Below are positions 54,123-64,000 of a DNA stretch of 64,000 nucleotides, piece after piece; positions within the stretch are counted from its first letter, which is position 1, and the number at the start of each line of letters is the position of its first letter. Position numbers and translations under genes: made by a program. Source of the stretch: Thalassia testudinum. Lineage: Eukaryota > Streptophyta > Magnoliopsida > Alismatales > Hydrocharitaceae. Under the pieces are notes generated by a model. It did not search any database, was not told the DNA's origin, and saw only the letters and a list, made by a program, of their open reading frames with translations. The stretch is from contig JAZHRO010000013.1 in assembly GCA_037157565.1 (NCBI GenBank), positions 119,240,001 to 119,304,000 on the forward strand, read 5' to 3'.

Positions 54123-54652
54123 TTAAACTATATGCTATGCATAAAAGAAAAATTAGGATTAAATCTCCTAGGCCTAAGTCGTTTATTAATAATAGAAAAT
54201 TTCAACTAAGGTCCTAAACTACAAAAACTCAACAGTACCCAAATGCTTGCCAGAATGCAGACCACCCAAGTCCTTGCCTTATTTGTAAAGGGAAGATACA
54301 TTTTTTATTATTTTTCTTCTTTTCTAATTTTTTTGTACTTTTGGAGTTTGAGAGTTCTGGGATAACTTTTTACGGCTATCCGACCCGCCCAAGACTCAAA
54401 AAGGATTCTAAGTGCTAAGCATCTTGTGAAAATAGTGAAAGACTCACTAAGCGGCCGTTAAAATGGACTTCAGGTTTCTACAACCCTAGGTGACCTTGCC
54501 TAGAGGTTTATCTTTTCTAACGATAGCTTTCTCTCTACTTATTTTATTTATGGGGTCAACACAAGGGCGAACCCAGTGCATATCTCCCTGGTTTGTTCTA
54601 CTCCCCCGCTTCTTCCCTAAGTGTTTTGGGAGTTATTGTGCATTTTTTTTTG

Positions 54653-54930
54653 TGAGCTAGTTTCTGGACAACCGACCGATGAGCTGTTACCACCGACAAC
54701 CTGCCAGCCATACTCGTGTGGTGAAGTGTGGTTTTATTTATTTTTTTATTCTCCTTTTTCTATTTTTTTTCTATATTTTCTTTTCTTTTATTTTCTTCTT
54801 TTTTTGAAGTAGATGGCTTTCCTGATCTAAGATTTACCTATAGGTAGTACAATGAAAATGGTCTTGTGATTGGGCTTTAGACAACTGGCCGATGAGCTAT
54901 TACCACCGACAACTTGCCATCCATACCACC
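54653..54930 (-). repeat. Duplicated 3' non-coding motif in E5
   Basis: Two copies (54653-54716 and 54873-54930) with GACAACCGACCGATGAGC or variants and ACCACCGACAAC, about 220 bases apart. They match the pair in N at 35191-35250 and 35350-35410. Confidence 0.75.
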
Positions 54931-56033
54931 CTAGATAGTTCATTAGCTACTCAATTTTCGAAGAAACCACCGAAAAGTGAGTCAGTGCAAAAAATGTTTA
55001 TAGATGGTAAGGCTTAAAGTCCCCCCAAATCAGAGGGTGGGTTGATAAGTCACATACTTATCAACCCAATTTATTAGCCAAATTAAAAATGAATTTGAAT
55101 TGGTGATGACTTGAGACTAACTCCACATTCGAGTGGACACCTGGGCTAATTAAGCCCAATGACCTGAAGAGTCTAAGTGTTTAGGTCCTCTCGTATCATT
55201 TCCTAAAGTTAATAACTTCCAAATGCTTATGTTCACTTTTCCTAATTTCTTTCTTTTTATATCTTTTTCAAATTTTCAATTATTATTTTTTTTAATTTTA
55301 TAAGAAACTAAAAGAAATTCTATGGAGTTAACATAATGATTTCAGGAATTGATTATCCACCCCCCATGTCTAAATGATGCAATGTCCTCATTGTAAAAAT
55401 AAAGACATGAAAAGGGCGGAGTAAACAGAATATCACCTGAGTGTCGTAAAAATTTGGTCAACTCCGCTGAGAGAAGAGTGTATACACATGCACTAAGTTT
55501 AATGCCTTCAACTAGGCATAACATACATACAAAGAAGAAAATGAGAATTCACAAGTGCGGGTCAAAATCAAAATAAAATTATTGATCCTCAAACCTGCCA
55601 ATAGAATATGTCCACAGACGTGGACTAGATTATGGTGCAGACCCATGCCCCAGGGTCAAGTGGTTCTCAGGTTCTGGATGAAAATCACCCAGAACCGAAG
55701 GTTGTTAAGCTTACAAGGCCAAGCTTGCGGTTTTGGGGTGTGCAACCCAAGACCAAAATGGCGGACTATAGGTAGATTTGGTTCACTAGTTTCAGATGTC
55801 CAATTAACATTCAACTTAGAAAAATAATTAGTCATTTCGAGCTTAGGTTGCACGTGAAAGATATTGTAAGGGTCCTGGTAGAAAGTAGGTGGTTTCAAGT
55901 CCATAGGTACCCTTAGATCCAAAATCAAGGTTCTGTCAAAATTAGCCTCCCAAATTTTATTTCAACAATTCTATCCTCAAACATCAAGAACTCAGGCTCT
56001 GGGACCTCTAGCATATCGTTCACCTCATATGAT

Positions 56034-56425
56034 TCACCCAAGTCCAGAAATTGTGGCTGAATAAAGATTGACTTGGTTGGGCACAATGATCTCAGAAGTT
56101 AGCTCTTTGGGGTGTGGATGAGGAATGGGGTCACTGATTGAATCATCAAGATTCGGATCCTCCAAGTTAACCCCAACTGAATCAAATTTCTCTATTATCG
56201 GGCTATCAAATGGTTCATCAGATTCCCTATTCCCGTTTGGCTCACAAAAATGATTTTCCTTATGCTCAAGTGAGACTTCACTAAGTAATTCTTCACCCTT
56301 AGTTTCAAAGAATTCATGATCCTTATTTAAATATCTCTCAAAATCGATTGTCATTTCCTGGTTCAAAGATATGTATTTTTCCTCGCTCCCTGGCTTGGGG
56401 ATCTCAGGTGAATCAATTGGTTTAT
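56034..56425 (-). pseudogene. E5 acidic protein, C-terminal part
   Basis: About 130 codons homologous to the E2 protein tail (shared: DSPEI, EEKY, MTIDFE, FFETKGEEL/FFDSEGEE, VSLEHKE, VGVNLED). It is strongly acidic, with no recognised domain. The frame happens to stay open leftward into the E9 LTR up to 56522, but that part is LTR sequence, not protein. The upstream Tyr-rich half seen in E2 would lie beyond E9 and outside the window. Confidence 0.65.
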
Positions 56426-56840
56426 TGATAAACACCAGTTTATCATCATTCTTATGCATTAAAACAAACCTAGCTCTTAGGATTTTGCTCCGCAAATGGG
56501 TTTTTGGGCTGCATTTAGGCATTAACTAGGATAGTCATGCATTGCATTTTTTCTTGTATTTTTAACGTATTTTTGTGAGTGTTAGGGATGAACAAATATA
56601 CAGATCCCTAAAGCCCTAGCACTCAAGAAGACAAATGGTGACGGAGGAGCTCAAACTAGCTAGAACTCAGCTTGATCCAACTCACATAGCTAGAATCCAG
56701 CTCACTTGGATTAGGGTCAGCTCATCCTAGCTCCATTTAGCTCATCTCAACTGAATGGCAACTCAAGAGAGCTCATCTTAGCTCACCCTAACTCAGGTCA
56801 GCTCAGATCCAGCTCAACTTAGCTGAGTCTAGGTAATCTC
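56426..56840 (+). repeat. E9: LTR fragment of the E8 family
   Basis: Begins TGATAAAC-ACCA-GTTTATCA at 56426 inside the E5 frame and aligns with the first 415 or so bases of the E8 LTR, including the beginning of the AGCT-rich tract (from about 56641). It is cut at 56840 by the E10 LTR. It is clearly diverged from E8, so it is an older family member in the opposite orientation. Confidence 0.85.
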
Positions 56841-58237
56841 TGATGAGTGGCTACTCATCATAGCTAAAAGGCCGAAATTAAGCTAGATACTAAGCAAAAC
56901 AATATCAAATTAACACATAAAAAGGGTTAAGTGTGGGAATTAAAGAAAAGACCTAAAACTTGTAATGTGTGTTAAAATCTCCTAATTAGGTCACAAAAAT
57001 GGGATATTCTGAAAACTAAAGAACAAATGATGATCCATGCATCAATTGAACACATAAACAAGTTTGAAAAGCCAAATCAGAAGTAAAATCAATGTCGTAA
57101 ATGTTCAATTAAGCACATGTAAAAATTTGAAAGCAATTGGACATCATTTAGGCTTAGAAATAAATAGATTACAATTAGGTCCTTCATGCATTACATTTCT
57201 ACCCTTCAAAACTCCTTTTTGGACCTATTTGCAAGCCGCAGGGACCCTTTTATAAGACTGCAGGGCCCTTCCAGCTGCTATTCTTCTCGCTTTTGGGCCT
57301 GCATGCAAATGTTCTACCCCTTCTTCTAAGGGTCCGTCTGCAAATTTTCCCTCATTTCAGAGAGAAGCCTGTGTTCTTCACGCGCACTGTAGCGCGCGAA
57401 GAACACAGCCATTCTCGACCGTCCATCACACTTTTGATCTCGATCTGCGACTGGATTCAAATGGAACCTTCGCGCGATTCGGTGCGTGCGTTCACCTCTC
57501 TTCCCAGATCTCATCTGACGGTCAGATCTCTCTCTTGACTCGCCGCGCGCTCTACCCATCTCATCCTCACCGCCGGCCTGATTCTGATTAACCTCACCCT
57601 TGCGGTGATCTCAGTCACTGAGCTGCTATTTAAGCACCTCAGTGGTGTCGCGCGCGGAGGATCGCTCCCTCCTACATCTCTTAGCGATCAATTCTTCCAC
57701 TCCAGTCTCTCCTCCTCATCTGGACCCTGATTTCACAGCCACCGGCTGTGGAATCATCGCCTGCTCTCGACCCTCCTCGTCGCTAAGGACCTCGTAGCAC
57801 CTGAGGACGACCCTGGAGTCTCACTAGCAGACTCTTCCCTCCGCTGGTGTCACCCTCCTCCTTTCTTCCTCCTTAGCCGCCGGCTAAGGACCCATAGGTC
57901 CCATTCTTCCTTTTAGTTTAGTTTTTAATTCTGCACAAGTAGTGTTAGATTTAGTTTGCAGTAGTTTAGAATAGATTTAGTTTTAATTGTTAGTGTTTAA
58001 TGTTAGCTGTAGTTAGATTAGTCTTAGGAGTAGAATTAGTATTAGATCCCCTCCCTCACCTCCTCTGATCAGTCCAGATCAGAGGGGAAGAATCATCTGT
58101 TCATTAATCAATTTATCTCCCTCTTCATGTTTTGTTTTTCCACCATCCAATTCTGATTTATGTTCCTTTTAACGACGAATCTTTCATCTGTCACCCACAC
58201 ATCTGGACCCAATTCCAGATCTGATGGTGTACTGCCT
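56841..58237 (+). repeat. E10: probable 5' LTR
   Basis: Starts TGATGAGT-GGCT-ACTCATCA exactly where E9 breaks. A TATA-like CTATTTAAGC lies at 57626-57635. GC-rich and CT-rich transcribed-leader-like sequence follows, with TTAGCGATC (57680) and GTCGCTAAGG (57779). A possible end is ...CTGCCTCA near 58237, followed ten bases on by TGGCGTCACAAGCACC, which only weakly recalls a primer site. The start is well supported; the end is a guess. Confidence 0.55.
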
Positions 58238-59930
58238 CAGATCTGAAATTGGCGTCACAAGCACCATTTGGGGCTTCTCACTCACCCCATTTGTGTTCAC
58301 AAAAGCCCCTTTTATTTTAGATTGATTGCCTCAGTTTGTCAGATTCACTTTAACATGGGTTTTGAAGAGATTTTGCTTTCTGAAATGTCTTGACAGATCT
58401 GACAAATTGAAGGGATTTTGGTTTTCCTTGAGGGCAAGGATTCTGAGAAGTTCTCTGGTGACAGAGAACAAATCAGAAGAGCCTTTCATGAATTTGCTTC
58501 TGCCTTGATCTGAATGCATTTGCTAGCTTTTATAAATTCCTTTAATGCATTCTTTTTCTGATTTGTCATTTCAGAACTGCCATACACCACCTGTTTGATA
58601 ATTATTTTTGTATGGTGATTCTCTAACCTAAGGAGTTTTCCATACTCCTTAAGGTTGCAAGAAACTGGGATTGTATGTTTTTGGTTTTAATTGATTGAGT
58701 TAAGTCTTCCTTCATGCTGTCTATGGCATTAGGAAGACTAACTCAATGCCATTTGTGTTTTGATCTGAAATGATGCTTTTGATAAGGGCTTTTCCTTGTG
58801 GGTATTTGAACTGAATTCTTATGTGATTTTCGTGAGATTTATACCCTTATCAGATTTGGATTTCAACTCTTTAATTTTTAGTTTGTTCTGAATTTTCTCT
58901 TATTCCCAGTTATACAGTAAAATGCTGCAAACTGCAGCAACATTCCCCTCTTCTCTAAATTCTCCTCTTCTCTGTGAATGCTTTCCCCCTCTTCAAATGG
59001 ACTAACTGCAGCAGCAGTTAGCCCATTTCACAGTGGCTGAAGCCACTGACACTGCTAAAACACCCTGAACAGTACATTCTCTTCCCTCTCCATCTTCTCT
59101 GACAGTAGCTTAGCTGCTGTTTAAAATGAAATAAAAACTTAATTAACCCTCATTCCCTAAGTTCCTACTAAAACCTAATTATACATACTTAATTTCACAC
59201 TGTAAATATACATATCCATACTATTATAACTATAATATACAGCCTGATTATGTACATAGACATACATAGATATACGGTAAATACTGTATAAACTTGTACA
59301 TAAATCTATATACATATGTAATCTATGTAAATATATGTATAAATACTGAACTATTATGTATGTATTTACTGATATATGTATATGTATATATACAGATTCA
59401 TATGTACATATTCAGTAGCTATATTGTAGAATAAATTAGCTAAATTAATAATTTAGAGCTATAATTAAGTAAATAAATCTATAGACTTAGGTTAACATAT
59501 ATAGTAAGTAATTTAAGTTAGTTAAAGTACAATTATACCTAGCATAGCTTACTGTAACTTCGTTTTATTTAAAACACTCAGAACAGCTAGTTTAGCTTAA
59601 ATAAAATAGAAATAAATTCGTAAATATACAATAAAAATATGTATAAAATACTTAAGTATGTAAATTAAATCTGTATAAGGTCAATGAGACCATTTACTAA
59701 CTATTTTATAAGTAATTAACTATTTAATCACCTAAATCAACCTGTACAATCAGCCTAGTTTAGCGAATTTATTTGTATAGTAAACATATTTAAAATTCAA
59801 AATTAATTAATCAATTATGTAGTATTATGTAAATACTTTATTAACCATATTTTATTTTAATTTATTTAATAATTTATGGCCCCCAAATCGAGGGCCAAAA
59901 GTACGATCAGACGCAGCTGCGCCTGATTTC

Positions 59931-59973
59931 CAGCGCACGATGTGGCGCTGGAATAGCGCCACATCGTGTGCTG
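59931..59973 (+). other. Strong hairpin in the palindrome arm
   Basis: Arms of 19 bases (59931-59949, 59955-59973) with one mismatch and loop GGAAT, core ACGATGTGGCGCT. Neighbouring palindromes: ATCAG...CTGAT around 59906-59927 and GGGCGCCGGGCGCCCG near 60030. The mirror copy is at 62107-62149. Confidence 0.85.
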
Positions 59974-60606
59974 CAAGTCAAGTGCAGCCACATAAATGCA
60001 ATTCGTGTTTCCTATAGGCTAGTCGTCACGGGCGCCGGGCGCCCGAAACACTGCCTTTACCCGATTACCCGTTGAGCGCTGGTCTGAGTACTCTGTCTGA
60101 TTTGCGATTAGTGTGTGGCCGGGGGCCCGAGCGTGTGCGAGCATATGGCGTTGGGCTGAGGCCTGGCGCTGAGATTAAAGACATAATTAAGCCACCTAAT
60201 CTGAGATTAGGGCGCGCTTAGTAGAGGTCTGGTCCCACCCTTAGGGTGCTGTGTATCCCTCGAAAAGCGTGCCCGCAAACTAAACACGTTTTAAACTAAT
60301 GATATTAGCCTAATCCCCTCCCCACCGCAGCCTCTGAAATATGCTAAGACAGAAGAGTTAACAAAGAGAAGAACAAAGAGTTAACACGAGAGAAAAAAAA
60401 GCAAAGAGTACAAGAACAACAGAGAAAAGAACAAGAGTAATAAAAAGAGAAAGAAGAAGATGAATACTTAAAACAGAAATATGAACACAAGAAGAACAGG
60501 AGTTAAGAATACAAAGAACAGAGACTTAATGAAGAAAGAAAGAGAAACAAAGAATAACTAGTATACATACGTATAAGTAAATCTATATAATTACTAACAG
60601 AATAAA

Positions 60607-60698
60607 GTGACACTATAAACGTCGCTAAAGATCTCAGTTTTGCCTCTTTAGGTTGTATATAGTGTTTTCTGAGATTTAGCGACGCTTATATCTGTCAC
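60607..60698 (+). other. MITE-like inverted repeat with GTCGCTAAA arms
   Basis: GTGACACTATAAACGTCGCT and AAAGATCTCAG pair with CTGAGATTTAGCGACGC and TTATATCTGTCAC about 30 bases on. The arms hold the same TAGCGAC/GTCGCTA motif as the LTR promoters of N, E2, E5 and E6. The mirror copy is at 61382-61473. Confidence 0.75.
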
Positions 60699-60867
60699 TG
60701 AAACTGCTGTATATGTTACTGTACATAACAGACTAATAAGTTAAATTTCTACACCATTGCAGTCTAATGTATTATATACTATTATGATAGTACTAATAGG
60801 ATAACTTGTAAATACATAGTTTAGAGTATAATAATAGATTGTTTGATGCTTGTTCATAGTTAGTGTT

Positions 60868-61212
60868 TTTGCAAGCATTTCTTAGTAATTAGGTAAATAA
60901 AACACACATTCATTCATTCTTTAATAAAATGTAAAGTTTTTCTTTTTTTTGAATAAGAAGACAATTTTGAGATAATCAAAGAGTGACCGAATTAAATTCA
61001 ATAAATTGCCTCCCAGTGAACGACCTGGAACAAAACCAGTAAAAATTAGATAAATAAGCAAATGATAATAATGGTTGTAATGACTGGAACTCACCCATAC
61101 TCACCACTATACGACATCCTTAATGTTATATTGTACACCCTGTACTACAACGACATAATCAACAATTATTACCAATTCCAAACACAACAACCACAATTAT
61201 AGTTATATTACC
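60868..61212. other. Unpaired centre of the palindrome
   Basis: 345 bases not repeated in the arms. Its minus strand has CACTGGGAGGCAA (61004-61016), similar to the post-ORF motif TGGGAGGCAA of the Athila-like elements, so it may be the 3' part of a decayed element. No gene is seen. Confidence 0.6.
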
Positions 61213-64000
61213 AACACTAACTATGAACAAGCATCAAACAATCTATTATTATACTCTAAACTATGTATTTACAAGTTATCCTATTAGTACTATCATAATA
61301 GTATATAATACATTAGACTGCAATGGTGTAGAAATTTAACTTATTAGTCTGTTATGTACAGTAACATATACAGCAGTTTCAGTGACAGATATAAGCGTCG
61401 CTAAATCTCAGAAAACACTATATACAACCTAAAGAGGCAAAACTGAGATCTTTAGCGACGTTTATAGTGTCACTTTATTCTGTTAGTAATTATATAGATT
61501 TACTTATACGTATGTATACTAGTTATTCTTTGTTTCTCTTTCTTTCTTCATTAAGTCTCTATTCTTTGTATTCTTAACTCCTGTTCTTCTTGTGTTCATA
61601 TTTCTGTTTTAAGTATTCATCTTCTTCTTTCTCTTTTTATTACTCTTGTTCTTTTCTCTGTTGTTCTTGTACTCTTTGCTTTTTTTTCTCTCGTGTTAAC
61701 TCTTTGTTCTTCTCTTTGTTAACTCTTCTGTCTTAGCATATTTCAGAGGCTGCGGTGGGGAGGGGATTAGGCTAATATCATTAGTTTAAAACGTGTTTAG
61801 TTTGCGGGCACGCTTTTCGAGGGATACACAGCACCCTAAGGGTGGGACCAGACCTCTACTAAGCGCGCCCTAATCTCAGATTAGGTGGCTTAATTATGTC
61901 TTTAATCTCAGCGCCAGGCCTCAGCCCAACGCCATATGCTCGCACACGCTCGGGCCCCCGGCCACACACTAATCGCAAATCAGACAGAGTACTCAGACCA
62001 GCGCTCAACGGGTAATCGGGTAAAGGCAGTGTTTCGGGCGCCCGGCGCCCGTGACGACTAGCCTATAGGAAACACGAATTGCATTTATGTGGCTGCACTT
62101 GACTTGCAGCACACGATGTGGCGCTATTCCAGCGCCACATCGTGCGCTGGAAATCAGGCGCAGCTGCGTCTGATCGTACTTTTGGCCCTCGATTTGGGGG
62201 CCATAAATTATTAAATAAATTAAAATAAAATATGGTTAATAAAGTATTTACATAATACTACATAATTGATTAATTAATTTTGAATTTTAAATATGTTTAC
62301 TATACAAATAAATTCGCTAAACTAGGCTGATTGTACAGGTTGATTTAGGTGATTAAATAGTTAATTACTTATAAAATAGTTAGTAAATGGTCTCATTGAC
62401 CTTATACAGATTTAATTTACATACTTAAGTATTTTATACATATTTTTATTGTATATTTACGAATTTATTTCTATTTTATTTAAGCTAAACTAGCTGTTCT
62501 GAGTGTTTTAAATAAAACGAAGTTACAGTAAGCTATGCTAGGTATAATTGTACTTTAACTAACTTAAATTACTTACTATATATGTTAACCTAAGTCTATA
62601 GATTTATTTACTTAATTATAGCTCTAAATTATTAATTTAGCTAATTTATTCTACAATATAGCTACTGAATATGTACATATGAATCTGTATATATACATAT
62701 ACATATATCAGTAAATACATACATAATAGTTCAGTATTTATACATATATTTACATAGATTACATATGTATATAGATTTATGTACAAGTTTATACAGTATT
62801 TACCGTATATCTATGTATGTCTATGTACATAATCAGGCTGTATATTATAGTTATAATAGTATGGATATGTATATTTACAGTGTGAAATTAAGTATGTATA
62901 ATTAGGTTTTAGTAGGAACTTAGGGAATGAGGGTTAATTAAGTTTTTATTTCATTTTAAACAGCAGCTAAGCTACTGTCAGAGAAGATGGAGAGGGAAGA
63001 GAATGTACTGTTCAGGGTGTTTTAGCAGTGTCAGTGGCTTCAGCCACTGTGAAATGGGCTAACTGCTGCTGCAGTTAGTCCATTTGAAGAGGGGGAAAGC
63101 ATTCACAGAGAAGAGGAGAATTTAGAGAAGAGGGGAATGTTGCTGCAGTTTGCAGCATTTTACTGTATAACTGGGAATAAGAGAAAATTCAGAACAAACT
63201 AAAAATTAAAGAGTTGAAATCCAAATCTGATAAGGGTATAAATCTCACGAAAATCACATAAGAATTCAGTTCAAATACCCACAAGGAAAAGCCCTTATCA
63301 AAAGCATCATTTCAGATCAAAACACAAATGGCATTGAGTTAGTCTTCCTAATGCCATAGACAGCATGAAGGAAGACTTAACTCAATCAATTAAAACCAAA
63401 AACATACAATCCCAGTTTCTTGCAACCTTAAGGAGTATGGAAAACTCCTTAGGTTAGAGAATCACCATACAAAAATAATTATCAAACAGGTGGTGTATGG
63501 CAGTTCTGAAATGACAAATCAGAAAAAGAATGCATTAAAGGAATTTATAAAAGCTAGCAAATGCATTCAGATCAAGGCAGAAGCAAATTCATGAAAGGCT
63601 CTTCTGATTTGTTCTCTGTCACCAGAGAACTTCTCAGAATCCTTGCCCTCAAGGAAAACCAAAATCCCTTCAATTTGTCAGATCTGTCAAGACATTTCAG
63701 AAAGCAAAATCTCTTCAAAACCCATGTTAAAGTGAATCTGACAAACTGAGGCAATCAATCTAAAATAAAAGGGGCTTTTGTGAACACAAATGGGGTGAGT
63801 GAGAAGCCCCAAATGGTGCTTGTGACGCCAATTTCAGATCTGAGGCAGTACACCATCAGATCTGGAATTGGGTCCAGATGTGTGGGTGACAGATGAAAGA
63901 TTCGTCGTTAAAAGGAACATAAATCAGAATTGGATGGTGGAAAAACAAAACATGAAGAGGGAGATAAATTGATTAATGAACAGATGATTCTTCCCCTCTG
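61213..64000 (-). repeat. Right arm of the giant palindrome
   Basis: Reverse complement of 58080-60867, running to the window edge. Any feature of the left arm occurs here in mirror image. Confidence 0.95.

Larger units (their letters stand above)
54086..56425 (-). mobile_element. E5 internal region, non-autonomous element
   Basis: The 3' internal part of a minus-strand element. It holds the polypurine tract and hairpin (54086-54122), a 3' non-coding region of about 1.4 kb homologous to that of N, a degenerate post-ORF motif (about 55480-55520, GGCATTAAACTTAGTGC), more non-coding DNA, and the C-terminal part of the acidic protein. The E9 LTR cuts it at 56426. No RT, RNase H or integrase trace is seen. 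Confidence 0.8.
58080..60867 (+). repeat. Left arm of a giant palindrome
   Basis: Every base I compared is the reverse complement of 61213-64000 (position sum 122080), except C at 60519 against A at 61561. At least 2788 bp; the outer end lies beyond the window, so the arm may begin anywhere left of 58080. It holds the end of the E10 LTR-like sequence and AT-rich, non-coding DNA (58300-59880), a GC-rich island (59890-60310) and purine-rich AT DNA. No gene is supported. Confidence 0.95.

Noticed and set aside
58326..58508. A 60-codon frame repeated in mirror image at 63572-63754
   Set aside because: The repetition comes from the palindrome; there is no sign of coding.

Overview
The window is plant nuclear DNA built almost wholly of nested LTR retrotransposons. 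I see no host gene, no rRNA and no intact tRNA. The elements belong to the Athila-like branch of Ty3/gypsy: RT motif (F/L)MDDFS(V/L/I)FG, protease motif LLDLGAS, an integrase with an HHCC finger and DDE core, and primer binding sites complementary to tRNA-Asp (TGGCGCCGTTGCCGGGGA or variants). Such dense nesting suggests an angiosperm with a large, repeat-rich genome; I cannot name the species.

Layout, with working names: E1 (1-3020, +, 3' end and 3' LTR) lies in E2 (3021-6685, -, internal part and 5' LTR). E2 lies in E7 (6686-9487, +, decayed gag-pol). E6 (9488-12133, -) is a lone LTR. E4 (-) is split: its 3' LTR is at 12134-12799 plus 38120-39746 and its internal region at 39747-42085. Element A (12800-38119, -, about 14.4 kb without its insert, TSD AAGAC) sits in the E4 LTR. 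Element N (26441-37349, +, 10.9 kb, TSD AGAGG) sits in the 5' LTR of A. E5 (-; LTR 42086-42951 plus 53500-54085, internal 54086-56425) interrupts the E4 reading frame. E8 (42952-53499, -, 10.5 kb, TSD ACGCA) sits in the E5 LTR. E9 (56426-56840, +) interrupts E5 and is cut by the E10 LTR (from 56841, +), which runs into a palindrome (arms 58080-60867 and 61213-64000) that continues past the window edge.

A and N are or were autonomous: gag, protease, RT, RNase H and integrase are all recognisable, but frameshifts and stops mark them as inactive copies, N much more so. E8 is very young, with near-identical LTRs and an open 1008-codon gag-protease frame, but it has no RT, RNase H or integrase. 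E2, E5 and E4 carry no pol in the parts seen; E2 and E5 encode a Tyr/Pro/Asn-rich then acidic protein.

The most interesting signal is a set of short structured modules shared by families with otherwise different sequence: (1) a hairpin at the very start of many LTRs; (2) a hairpin just before the polypurine tract; (3) a hairpin just after the last reading frame; (4) an upstream promoter repeat, TAGCGAC...GTCGCTAAA; (5) duplicated motifs in the 3' non-coding region. Several show paired base changes between families, which suggests selection on folding, and non-autonomous elements share them with autonomous ones. This looks like a cis-signal toolkit by which gag-only and pol-less elements use the machinery of autonomous relatives.
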